Shown here: in pieces, positions 1 through 8,025 of the stretch
Position numbering within the stretch: the stretch's first letter is position 1
Layout of the letters: the number at the start of each line of letters is the position of its first letter
Virus record (IMG/VR): IMGVR_UViG_3300044640_001275
Location: 1-27,471 of that record
From: a virus
Reading direction: 5' to 3' (one strand)
DNA: 27,471 nt
Translations under genes and position numbers: made by a program
The notes under the pieces: model-generated
The model's database searches: none
What the model saw: the letters and a program-made list of their open reading frames with translations, nothing else
Told to the model about the DNA's origin: nothing

Positions 1-1
1 A

Positions 2-853
2 GCTGATTATAGTTATAAAACACAAGTGTTTTATCAGTCAGGAACTTGGATAAAACCTCAAGGTATAACTATGATATCCATTACTGCTATTAGTGCTGGT
101 GGTGGGGGAGCTGGTGGTGCTACTAACTCATCTGCAAATAATAGGTCAGGAGGTGGAGGTGGTGGAGGTGGATGTTTAACTAGATTAATTATTCCTGAAA
201 TTTTTATAACAGATTCTTTGATAATAAATGTAGGTACTGGAGGTGCTGGGGGAGTATCGAGTGGAGGAGCTGGAAGTAATGGAGGTCCTACATTTGTTGA
301 TATGCCTGTTCCTGGTAATACTGATATATATACACGTATTATAACCACTTCAGGTGGTACTGGAGGTAATGGAGCAACTGCTGGTAATGGAGGCTCCACC
401 GCTAACGTTGCAGACGCATTATACTCAACGATTGGAGTTTGGACAACAATTGCAGGCCTTGGTGGAGGTGCAGGGACAACAACTAATGGAACTTCACTTA
501 CATGGGGTTCTCTTGGTATGTTATATGGGGGTGCTGGTGGAGGGGGTATGGCGGCAGGAGCTACCACACCAACAAATGGAGGAAATTTAACAGGTGCAGG
601 TATAGTCCCTACAAATACTGGAGGACAGTCAGGTGGTGCAGGTAGTGTAGGGGTATTTTCATTAACCCCATTCTATTCTATTGCAGGAAGTGGTGGTGGA
701 GGAGGTGGTACTACACCTGCTTCAGGTGGAGCAGGTGGTGATGGAAACATTGGTACTGGTGGTGGAGGTGGTGGTGCTGGTACCACACCTACAGGTGTTG
801 GAGGGACAGGAGGACGTGGAGGTGATGGTTTAGTAATAATACAGTGTTGGTAA
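2..853 (+). CDS. Glycine-rich phage adhesin-like protein, 5' partial
   Basis: The reading frame is open from base 2, so this gene begins upstream of the window; the GTG at 26 is internal. The visible part is 283 residues. It starts with a short beta-type segment (KTQVFYQSGTWIKPQGITM), followed by long Gly-rich runs broken by Ser/Ala/Thr, and ends GGDGLVIIQCW. A similar hydrophobic lead-in, Gly-rich body and GDGLVII-type ending occur in the glycine-rich domains of phage tail-tip adhesins, where glycine runs can pack as polyglycine II helices. It aligns along its length with the next gene, so the two are tandem paralogs. A role as receptor-binding or tail-fibre tip protein is inference. The minus-strand frame opposite is Pro-rich only because it mirrors the Gly codons. 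Confidence 0.8.
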   Translation, partial: ADYSYKTQVFYQSGTWIKPQGITMISITAISAGGGGAGGATNSSANNRSGGGGGGGGCLTRLIIPEIFITDSLIINVGTGGAGGVSSGGAGSNGGPTFVDMPVPGNTDIYTRIITTSGGTGGNGATAGNGGSTANVADALYSTIGVWTTIAGLGGGAGTTTNGTSLTWGSLGMLYGGAGGGGMAAGATTPTNGGNLTGAGIVPTNTGGQSGGAGSVGVFSLTPFYSIAGSGGGGGGTTPASGGAGGDGNIGTGGGGGGAGTTPTGVGGTGGRGGDGLVIIQCW

Positions 854-863
854 AAATTTAATT

Positions 864-1772
864 ATGGATTTTGCATATAATTTAACAAATAACGCTCACA
901 AAACGCAAATATATTATACTGCGGGTCAATATGCTTACACTTTACCTAAAGGTATAACTATGGTCTATATCTTATGTATGGGTGCAGGAGGTGGAGGAGG
1001 TGGTGGATTTACTCGAGCCGCTGGTTCAGCTGGTGGTGGAGGTGGAGGTGGAGGAACAGGTGCTCTTACTCGTGTAGTTATACCTAAAATTTTTCTATCA
1101 GATAGTTTACTCATATTGGTTGGTACGGGAGGATCAGGTGGTGCTGGTGGTGATCCTGCGAGTGCGGGTATTGCTGGTGGTCAATCAATTGTTACTACTA
1201 ACTTAGGTGGTACGATTGCATTAAATAATTTATATATCGCTCAGGCTAATGGTGGTAGTGCCGGAAATCCTGGAACAGGTGCCGCAGGGGGTACAGGAGG
1301 TGCGGGAGGTACCGCGACAACTAATACAGGTATGGGTATGGTATCGTTAGGTACATTTACAAATAGAATTGGTATTAAAGGTGGTGATGGTAACGCAACT
1401 GCTTCACCACTTGCTGATGTATATGGAACAGGTTCTATACCATTTTCTGCTGGACGAGGTGGAGGTGGTATAAATGCTGCAAACCCTGGTACAAGTGCAA
1501 ATGGTGGGTCAATATCTGGTAGAGGTTTTGTTGTTGATGTTGCTGGTGGTGTCGCTCCTGGTGGTAATGGACAAAATGGAATGTTTATGATGAAACCTTT
1601 TGTTTCTCTTGGAGGTACAGGTGGTGCTAGTCATAATGCTAGTGACGGTGGTTATGGAGGTAATGGTGGTCCAGGATGTGGAGGTGGTGGTGGTGGAGCT
1701 GGAACATCTCCGAGACCTGGGCGTCAAGGAGGTGCTGGTGGTGATGGTTTAGTAATTGTAACTTGTTGGTAA
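864..1772 (+). CDS. Glycine-rich phage adhesin-like protein (tandem paralog)
   Basis: A 302-residue protein starting at ATG 864, 10 bases after the previous stop, so probably co-transcribed with it. Residues 1-45 hold the lead-in (NNAHKTQIYYTAGQYAY, then LPKGITMVYIL), which matches the start of the preceding protein. Gly-rich runs follow, and the C-terminus is GGDGLVIVTCW. No signal peptide or membrane segment is visible, as expected for a virion protein. The leader (taaaaatttaattATG) has no Shine-Dalgarno sequence. The gene converges with the minus-strand operon, leaving 17 bases between stops and no clear hairpin terminator. A receptor-binding/tail-fibre role rests on the glycine-rich domain type and on the other adhesin-like genes nearby. 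Confidence 0.82.
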   Translation: MDFAYNLTNNAHKTQIYYTAGQYAYTLPKGITMVYILCMGAGGGGGGGFTRAAGSAGGGGGGGGTGALTRVVIPKIFLSDSLLILVGTGGSGGAGGDPASAGIAGGQSIVTTNLGGTIALNNLYIAQANGGSAGNPGTGAAGGTGGAGGTATTNTGMGMVSLGTFTNRIGIKGGDGNATASPLADVYGTGSIPFSAGRGGGGINAANPGTSANGGSISGRGFVVDVAGGVAPGGNGQNGMFMMKPFVSLGGTGGASHNASDGGYGGNGGPGCGGGGGGAGTSPRPGRQGGAGGDGLVIVTCW

Positions 1773-1789
1773 TTGCAAATATAAAATAA

Positions 1790-2161
1790 TTAATATTCTT
1801 TATACGATTTTTCTTCAACAAAAGATGAACCGTATTTAATATTAATCTCTTTTTTTATTTCCGATCTTTGATCATTTGTAACATAAACAGATCTCGCCAA
1901 TTCAATAAAGTCAGAGTCAAATTGTTTTTCCCTTTCTTTGTTTCTTATTTTATCTTCAATATCCCAAAGACGTTCATTAACAATTTGTAATTTATGAAAA
2001 TCCTCAGAATCAATCTTTAATTTATTAAATACTATTTCAAATAGGTAATCGTATTCCTTAATAATATTATTTAATTTGTCTTTGTCGGTTATGTTAAGTT
2101 TTTTAATTCTTAAAATAGATAGTTTATCTACTATCTCCCCAATTGAAACTTCTATTTCCAT
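1790..2161 (-). CDS. DUF6165 family protein
   Basis: A 123-residue soluble, charged, probably helical protein. It opens EVSIGEIVDKLSILRIKK and contains LWDIEDKIRNKE, FIELARSVYVTNDQRSEIK and a closing VEEKSYKEY. I recognise these as the conserved blocks of DUF6165, a small family usually found beside sugar-transfer and surface-polysaccharide genes; its biochemical role is unknown to me. It is the last gene of the minus-strand operon. Its ATG overlaps the stop of the upstream glycosyltransferase (TAATG), indicating translational coupling, so it most likely works with those enzymes. No cysteine or catalytic motif stands out. Confidence 0.75.
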   Translation of the reverse strand: MEIEVSIGEIVDKLSILRIKKLNITDKDKLNNIIKEYDYLFEIVFNKLKIDSEDFHKLQIVNERLWDIEDKIRNKEREKQFDSDFIELARSVYVTNDQRSEIKKEINIKYGSSFVEEKSYKEY

Positions 2162-3078
2162 TATTTATTTGTTATTAATTCAAGTAAATCGTTAAATGCC
2201 GCATTTGGTGATGGGTGACATTCATACTTTGGTTTATTTTCAAAACAACCTGGACTTTTATAACCATTCCATCTTGTTATTTTTTCATCTCCTAATACAT
2301 TATATTTCATATCTGATTGGCAAAATAATTTACAAGATCCTCCAACAAATTTATGTTTGTAATCTTGTCTTCCATTTCTGTAAGGCGTTCTATAGTAAGG
2401 ATTAATTGCGCTACCCAATTCAATTATGTTTGTGTCAGTGGTTCCTGCTAAATGTAATAACCCACTATCCATTGTGAAGATAGCAAAACTATTATTTATA
2501 ACGTGCCAAATTTGTGAAAGATTTAATTTATTACCCGTGTTAATGACATTAGGGTTATCTATCTTAAAGAAACTTTTTTTGTCATCACCATATGTAACAT
2601 CTTTACCATCAACAACAACTTTATAACCTAAGTCAAGAATCATGTTAATTAATTTTTCCCACTTCTCCTGATCCCAAGTTCTTGATTCCCAAGTTATGGA
2701 TGGGTTTACAACAACGTATCTACCTTCAGGTAGATCAATGTCCAATGGATCAGGATAGAACTCTAAGGTTCTTTCTTCGGGGGTTAAGATACACCCTAAA
2801 TGTGTTGACCAATAGTCAACTAAGTGCATCTTTCTAATTTGTTTTTGTGTGTCACCAAAGTTGTGACCATTACAATCATAAAACACAAAATCGTGTGGCA
2901 TTATTTGACCTTCTTCGGGGTTGTATATTTTGTCAACATATGGATTGTTTCTAAATATTTCTGGTCTGTTGGTCTCAACACTCAATTTACGATTATGTGA
3001 TTTACTAAAGTACTTCAATAATGGTGTGGAGTTTAACACATCACCAAAACACCCTGATATTTTAAACCCTAATTCCAT
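2161..3078 (-). CDS. Glycosyltransferase family 9 (heptosyltransferase-like)
   Basis: A 305-residue GT-B fold glycosyltransferase of the ADP-heptose:LPS heptosyltransferase type. The start is placed at the ATG at 3078, one base after the upstream stop, because that gives the family N-terminus (MELGFKISGCFGDVLNSTPLL, a G-D-x-L-x-x-T-P pattern). A longer frame would overlap the upstream gene by 26 bases. Visible blocks are NNPYVDKIY (44-52), ESRTWDQEKW (131-140) and the nucleotide-sugar region TMDSGLLHLAGTTD (202-215). Four cysteines lie near the C-terminus (249, 253, 278, 287), as in many GT9 enzymes and in TibC. It is a clear paralog of the plus-strand gene at 6075-7013. The donor sugar and the acceptor (virion protein, host surface glycan or other) cannot be read from sequence. 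Confidence 0.85.
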   Translation of the reverse strand: MELGFKISGCFGDVLNSTPLLKYFSKSHNRKLSVETNRPEIFRNNPYVDKIYNPEEGQIMPHDFVFYDCNGHNFGDTQKQIRKMHLVDYWSTHLGCILTPEERTLEFYPDPLDIDLPEGRYVVVNPSITWESRTWDQEKWEKLINMILDLGYKVVVDGKDVTYGDDKKSFFKIDNPNVINTGNKLNLSQIWHVINNSFAIFTMDSGLLHLAGTTDTNIIELGSAINPYYRTPYRNGRQDYKHKFVGGSCKLFCQSDMKYNVLGDEKITRWNGYKSPGCFENKPKYECHPSPNAAFNDLLELITNK

Positions 3079-3079
3079 T

Positions 3080-6007
3080 TTATTTTCTATTATCCATATA
3101 TACAATTACTTCACAATAATATTCTAAGAAATGATCATTATAAAGATTCCATTTTATATCAACTCCATCTACGGAGAAAACTTGTATGTTATCAAATTGT
3201 GGGAAGATATTATCTCTAAACCATTTGAACTTACATTTATGGAAATTTTCATCATCTCTCATATGGAACTCAGTGACAATCTTTGGAATTGTTTTTAAGA
3301 ATTCAATGTTACTTTGTTGGAACACATCGTATTCTCCACCTTCACAATCACACTTTAAGAAATCAATGTGTTTAATGTTATTCTCTTCTAAAAATTCTTT
3401 GAAGGTAAATGTTGGAACACTTTCACTAACATCATCCCAAGTGATATCAATTTTCTTTTTATCTGTGATTGCTCCTTGAATAATTTTAACGTTATCTCTA
3501 CCGACATTTTTATTGAGGACATCAATCTGATAAGACAATGGTTCTACAACATAACATTGTTTTGGGTTCTTTGGTAGGATCTTATATGTGAATGGACCTA
3601 ATGACGCTCCTAAATCCACAACAACATCACCTTCTTCAACCTCAAAGAATCTTTCATATATGTCATCTTCAAATATTTCTTTTATTGCGGCATCTACGTA
3701 CCAATTACTTTTTTTACCCCAATCAAAAACAATTTCATCTGATTTTTCTACCATTACTTCTTTGTTAATTATTTTATTTATTTGTTTTATTACCATGTCT
3801 GAACTTATTTGTTTTGTACATTCAAACATACGACTTGTATTTTTATGTAGTGGACACCAATTACAATCACCGGCATCTAATCTTTCTGAATTAAAACATC
3901 CGTGACAAACACTTTCGTTGATGACTCTGTATGTATCTAAAGTTGTTTCTGCCCATTTCTCACTAAACCCTGAGATTAAAACAACAGGTAGTTTACAAGC
4001 CCAAGCCAACCAACTCAATCCTGATCCAAGACCAATGAAAAATTCGCAAGATGACAAATCATCAATTACTTCTTGTAGATTACCACCTTTAAAAATTGTT
4101 ACACCTTTAGGATGAACGTTATTCATATAACCATCACCTTCTTTAGAATAAATCATACACTCATAACCTAAATCGTTAAGGTGGTCAACAACCGATTGCC
4201 ACCCGTTAGGGTTGTTCCAATACTTTGCTTGTGCGGTTGAATGGAAACCAATACCTACCTTTTTCTTTTTGGGTGTGTTAGGTAATTTTAATAGAGGTCT
4301 CACTTCCTTATAATCTAAACCTAATATGTCTGTTGCGGTTTTTTGTAACGGAATCTTTTTAAAATCAAAAGGATGTTTGTTATTATCATATTTACCGTCT
4401 TCATTGTAAAACCAACCTAATCTATATTGTGCGTGTATATTTGGAACCAAATCACCTGGTTCAACAAATTTAATGTTAGGGTACTGATCTTTAAATAAAC
4501 TATTAAGGAATGTGGAAACTATAAGTTCACAACCGTGTTTTTCTCTGAAGATTTCACAATATGGAATCCAAGCCATTGTATCCCCTAAAGATTTTGAACC
4601 AAACGAAATATAAACTCTTTTATCTTTTAGATCTAAAGTTTGGTCATATATCATTTCACCATTTTCCTCAACGGTAGTTCTCCATTTAATAAAGTATTCT
4701 TTTTTTAATTTAATCCAACTATTAATTGATAGTTCATTTTGGTAAACATTATTATTATTACCGTCATAACAATTAATTTTTAATTTGTTGTCTGATGTCC
4801 CCAACACTTCAAAATAAGGTTGTGTAACATAATGTCTAACAAACGTGTAGTCATTCTTTAATGGTTTGTTTTCTGTGACATCTAAATTACTTACCGTTTG
4901 ATACATCGCAAGTAAATCCTCACCAAATGTTTTGTCAGGTAATATCTTATACTCATCTTTACTATTAATGAGATTAACTAATTGTTTTGATATATTTTTT
5001 ACGTCACCTTCAATTGGTGTTATATAGTCATCAAACATACCCATGTATTGTGGTAAATCTCTTGCAATAATTTTCATACCGTAGTTAATTGATTCTCTAA
5101 CTACCAATGGATTACACTCCCAAGTTGAGTTAAACATTAACACATCACAAGCCGTCATGAATTTATCAACGTCAGATCGTTCCCCCCATACTTTAACATT
5201 TGAAGGTAAGTCCTTCATAATAGGTCCCCAATATTCCTCAAAGTTTGGAGCTTGGTTTCCAATGAAGTGAAATTCAATATCGGGGTTTGATTCAACTAGT
5301 TCTCTTGCAACATTAATGCCTTCACCTTGATTCTTACCACTTGTCCATAAACCAACATTAAGTACGTGAGTTTTAAACATATCTAAACCAAGTTCATTTC
5401 TAACCTTTATTTTTTCAATAAGAGGTACCTGATTAAAGTTTCCGTATATTTCGTTTTCTTTTAAAATTTCTGTTACCTTATCTTCAATAGGGTATAACGA
5501 TAAAAATTTCATTGGTTTTTCTTTTGAGAACGTATCTTTTAGATGGTAAGGTGTGACAAAACAATATGCGTCAGGATTGAACTTTTTATGTGTTTGAGGG
5601 TTAAACCAAATGTTATGACAAGTTTCAATTATTTTCCAAGTTCTATCATTTGAATATAACTCGTTCAATACCGTTAGTGGGATCTTATTAAAACTTTCAA
5701 ACCCTTCTAACATTTCTTCTGAGTGAACAATATGAATATGATTATTCTTTATAATGTCAATCAAATGAGATTTTCTTTCGGTATCTTTTGTATCACCTAA
5801 ACTAAAGAAATGACCATCACCCAATAGATTAATGATTTCATTTCTTTGTACAACATACGTATCACTAAATTTAGAAAACTCAACCAAAAATATTTCAATT
5901 TGGTCTTTAAATTTTTGAAGTTCTTTAATTCGTTTTAATACGAATTGAGGCATCCCACCTGTTGATAGATGTGGCGTTAAATATAATAATCTAATTTTAT
6001 TTCTCAT
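3080..6007 (-). CDS. Three-domain GT4 / TibC-like heptosyltransferase / FkbM methyltransferase
   Basis: A 975-residue fusion. Residues 1-375 look like a GT4 (GT-B) glycosyltransferase, with LYLTPHLSTGGMPQFV at the start, HVLNVGLWTSGKNQG near 214-228 and an E-x7-E pair (E297, E305). Residues 395-745 match the autotransporter O-heptosyltransferase (TibC/BAHT, GT9-related) pattern: EYFIKWRTTV, DLKDKRVYISFGSKSLGDTMAW, LQKTATDILGL, HSTAQAKYWNNPNGWQ, and a cysteine cluster (701, 704, 715, 718, 730) like the iron-binding site of TibC. Residues 785-975 are an FkbM-type SAM methyltransferase (DLGASLGPFT 798-807; LKCDCEGGEYDVF 884-896). It is the first gene of the minus-strand operon, one base before the next ATG. 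Expected chemistry is transfer of two sugars plus methylation of a hydroxyl. The acceptor is unknown; TibC-type enzymes modify Ser in proteins. Confidence 0.85.
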   Translation of the reverse strand: MRNKIRLLYLTPHLSTGGMPQFVLKRIKELQKFKDQIEIFLVEFSKFSDTYVVQRNEIINLLGDGHFFSLGDTKDTERKSHLIDIIKNNHIHIVHSEEMLEGFESFNKIPLTVLNELYSNDRTWKIIETCHNIWFNPQTHKKFNPDAYCFVTPYHLKDTFSKEKPMKFLSLYPIEDKVTEILKENEIYGNFNQVPLIEKIKVRNELGLDMFKTHVLNVGLWTSGKNQGEGINVARELVESNPDIEFHFIGNQAPNFEEYWGPIMKDLPSNVKVWGERSDVDKFMTACDVLMFNSTWECNPLVVRESINYGMKIIARDLPQYMGMFDDYITPIEGDVKNISKQLVNLINSKDEYKILPDKTFGEDLLAMYQTVSNLDVTENKPLKNDYTFVRHYVTQPYFEVLGTSDNKLKINCYDGNNNNVYQNELSINSWIKLKKEYFIKWRTTVEENGEMIYDQTLDLKDKRVYISFGSKSLGDTMAWIPYCEIFREKHGCELIVSTFLNSLFKDQYPNIKFVEPGDLVPNIHAQYRLGWFYNEDGKYDNNKHPFDFKKIPLQKTATDILGLDYKEVRPLLKLPNTPKKKKVGIGFHSTAQAKYWNNPNGWQSVVDHLNDLGYECMIYSKEGDGYMNNVHPKGVTIFKGGNLQEVIDDLSSCEFFIGLGSGLSWLAWACKLPVVLISGFSEKWAETTLDTYRVINESVCHGCFNSERLDAGDCNWCPLHKNTSRMFECTKQISSDMVIKQINKIINKEVMVEKSDEIVFDWGKKSNWYVDAAIKEIFEDDIYERFFEVEEGDVVVDLGASLGPFTYKILPKNPKQCYVVEPLSYQIDVLNKNVGRDNVKIIQGAITDKKKIDITWDDVSESVPTFTFKEFLEENNIKHIDFLKCDCEGGEYDVFQQSNIEFLKTIPKIVTEFHMRDDENFHKCKFKWFRDNIFPQFDNIQVFSVDGVDIKWNLYNDHFLEYYCEVIVYMDNRK

Positions 6008-6055
6008 AATACTTTAATGATAAAAAAGTTTTTGTAATTCTGTATTTTATAAGTC

Positions 6056-6066
6056 ATTTATTTATA
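6056..6066. promoter_or_regulatory. A/T-rich element in the 67-base divergent intergenic region
   Basis: The region 6008-6074 separates divergent genes and must hold starts for both. Read on the plus strand, ATTTATTTATA resembles the recurring TATTTAT element upstream of other genes here, 8 bases before ATG 6075. Read on the minus strand, 6066-6059 is TATAAATA, the T4 late-promoter consensus, 51 bases before the ATG at 6007. The sequence cannot say which strand is used. Confidence 0.35.
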
Positions 6067-6074
6067 CTTTTAAT

Positions 6075-7013
6075 ATGAAAAAAGTATGTTTAGATTTATT
6101 AGGTTGTAGGGCGTTAGGTGATACCTTGGCTTCAACTCCGACTTTAAGAAAACTTTACCACACATATGGTCAGAAAATTTCGGTTATAACTTATCACCCA
6201 TATCTATTCTCAAATAACCCATATGTTGATGTAATTTATGATGAGGTGGTTAATCCGTTAACAGATGAACAGAGACAAGAATATGAGGTCTTTAATTCAT
6301 TTAATATTGGTTATCACCCAAATGGTGTTTGTTATAAACACAATGCAATGGATATCAGACAATTTCACGCAATTAATCTTGGGTTTATGTTAACCAAAGA
6401 TGAAATGGAATTGGATTATATTTCAGATAAATACGAACCGATTGAAGGTCTACCTGAAAAATATATTTTAATTCACCCCGTTCAAAATTGGAATTCAAGA
6501 ACATGGGATGCAAAAAAATGGCAACTACTTGTAAAACTTTTAAATCAAAAAGGAATTACAGTTGTTTCAGTAGGTAAAGATTCTTCTGAACTTGGTGGAT
6601 CCAATGTGGATAAACCTGTATTTAATTTTCCAATAGAATTAGGTATGAACCTAATGAACCAAACAAGTTTATCACAAACTTGGCACCTCATCAATAAATC
6701 AATGTGTTTTATTACAATGGACTCAGGTCTATTACATTTAGCGGGAACAACAGATGTTGAAATCATTCAATTGGGTAGTTCAATTAATCCTGAGTTCAGA
6801 TCGCCATATAGAAAAGGATATCAAGAATATAAGTACCACTATGTTAGAGGTGGTTGTGGTTTAAATTGTGCTTCCGACATGAGATACGGAGTTAGAGAAT
6901 GGGGTTCAATTCAGGGGATTCCTTCGTTAGTAAATTGTTTGGAAAGAAAAGAAACATTTGAATGTCACCCAAACCCAATCATTGTCTATAATAAGGTCTT
7001 GGAAATTATATAG
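6075..7013 (+). CDS. Glycosyltransferase family 9 (second paralog)
   Basis: A 312-residue GT9-type glycosyltransferase. The N-terminus MKKVCLDLLGCRALGDTLAS is the family G-D-x-L start. It shares with the minus-strand paralog at 2161-3078 the blocks NNPYVDVIY (48-56), NSRTWDAKKW (140-149), TMDSGLLHLAGTTD (214-227) and the R-x-PYR-x-G-x-Q-x-YK stretch. Its four C-terminal cysteines (261, 265, 288, 297) keep the same C-x3-C and C-x8-C spacing as the paralog, suggesting a shared structural or metal site. It is transcribed away from the three-domain gene across a 67-base divergent region. As one of three GT9-like modules in 5 kb, it probably adds a further sugar to the same glycan. Donor and acceptor are unknown. 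Confidence 0.86.
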   Translation: MKKVCLDLLGCRALGDTLASTPTLRKLYHTYGQKISVITYHPYLFSNNPYVDVIYDEVVNPLTDEQRQEYEVFNSFNIGYHPNGVCYKHNAMDIRQFHAINLGFMLTKDEMELDYISDKYEPIEGLPEKYILIHPVQNWNSRTWDAKKWQLLVKLLNQKGITVVSVGKDSSELGGSNVDKPVFNFPIELGMNLMNQTSLSQTWHLINKSMCFITMDSGLLHLAGTTDVEIIQLGSSINPEFRSPYRKGYQEYKYHYVRGGCGLNCASDMRYGVREWGSIQGIPSLVNCLERKETFECHPNPIIVYNKVLEII

Positions 7014-7018
7014 GTCTT

Positions 7019-7029
7019 GATATTTATTA
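7019..7029 (+). promoter_or_regulatory. Recurring GATATTTATTA element
   Basis: One copy of the ATATTTAT element found upstream of many genes here, 12 bases before ATG 7042 and in the short gap after the 7013 stop. Its repeated placement suggests a phage promoter or operator; no function is proven. Confidence 0.4.
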
Positions 7030-7041
7030 TTAAAAACTATT

Positions 7042-8022
7042 ATGTCAACAACAAGACCTTTTGCGTATAATACAGGATCACCAATTGACGGAACAATACA
7101 AGTTGGTAATTTATCCATTGGTTACCCAACAACAGGATATACAGGAACCGAATGGTGGAATGGGCCCGACGAAGAATTGGGTTATGTAATTGCTCAACCT
7201 GTTTCAGGTGATACCCAACCAACACCTGTTTTTGGACAAACAGCATCCGTTGGTTTTTTTAGAACTAACGGTTTTGATGACAATGAATTTATTGATATTG
7301 CAAATATACTTTTAAATTCAAATTACGATAACGCACCTGACGCTTCAACAGGTTTAACAACAAATGGTTATTGGAATTCATATCTTATCCCTATTCTATC
7401 TTTAGATGCGGGTAACCCATTAAGTTATCCGGGTACAGGAACAGTTTGGACTGATATAATTGGCGGCAAAACATTTAATTTAGTTAATGGTCCTGGATAT
7501 GATCCGAGTAATGGAGGTAAATTTTATTTTTATGCTCCCGGTGGGCAATACGCAATATGTAACACAAGTTTACCAAGTTTAAGTACTTGGACTGTTGGTG
7601 TTTGGCATTACTACACAGGGTCGGAAACAGGCAGCGCACCTTGTATTGTTACTGAAACCTTTGTTGGTGGAGGTATAAACTATTCACTTGGTAAAAATAA
7701 TGGTCCATTTAGTGTAGGATTCTTTAATGGCGGATGGCAAGTTACGGATGGTTATTCATTAACACCAAATAATTGGTATTTTATTGTCGGAACTTACGAT
7801 GGGTCAACTATTAATTTATATGTTAACAATACGTTAGTAGATAGTACTAACTATGTGGGAACACCAACATCATCAGGTTCTGGTATAAGATTAATGGAAC
7901 GATGGGATTTATCAGATTATTGGGATGGTTATTTATCAATAGTTAACATTTATGATAAAGCGTTAAACCCAAGTCAGATAACTTCTTATTGGAACTCAAC
8001 TAAATCAAGATTCGGATTATAA
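7042..8022 (+). CDS. Phage tail/adhesin-like protein with LamG-type lectin domain
   Basis: A 326-residue protein. Residues 1-60 (RPFAYNTGSPIDGTIQVGNL, then EWWNGPDEELGYVIAQ) form a compact N-terminal module that looks like a virion attachment segment. Residues about 118-322 resemble a concanavalin A/LamG beta-sandwich: LDAGNPLSYPGTGTVWTD, the central TWTVGVWHYY, NWYFIVGTYDGSTINLYVNN, and the closing WDGYLSIVNIYDKALNPSQI. This domain type commonly binds sugars in phage fibre proteins. No signal peptide is present. It is followed within 3 bases by the Cys-rich gene at 8026, so the two are likely co-expressed. Its position amid glycosyltransferases hints that it, or its neighbour, may be a substrate. 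The tail-fibre/baseplate role is inferred from the domain type. Confidence 0.7.
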   Translation: MSTTRPFAYNTGSPIDGTIQVGNLSIGYPTTGYTGTEWWNGPDEELGYVIAQPVSGDTQPTPVFGQTASVGFFRTNGFDDNEFIDIANILLNSNYDNAPDASTGLTTNGYWNSYLIPILSLDAGNPLSYPGTGTVWTDIIGGKTFNLVNGPGYDPSNGGKFYFYAPGGQYAICNTSLPSLSTWTVGVWHYYTGSETGSAPCIVTETFVGGGINYSLGKNNGPFSVGFFNGGWQVTDGYSLTPNNWYFIVGTYDGSTINLYVNNTLVDSTNYVGTPTSSGSGIRLMERWDLSDYWDGYLSIVNIYDKALNPSQITSYWNSTKSRFGL

Positions 8023-8025
8023 TAA

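Noticed and set aside
58-567. A 169-codon Pro-rich reading frame on the minus strand
   Set aside because: It is the mirror of the Gly-rich gene: GGN codons read backwards give Pro/Ala-type codons. It has no leader and no protein-like composition. The same applies to the Thr/Ser-rich minus frame at 1509-1727.
6059-6066. T4-type late promoter TATAAATA on the minus strand
   Set aside because: An exact match, but in this A/T-rich DNA it could be chance, and the same bases fit the recurring plus-strand element. It is listed only as part of an ambiguous intergenic element.
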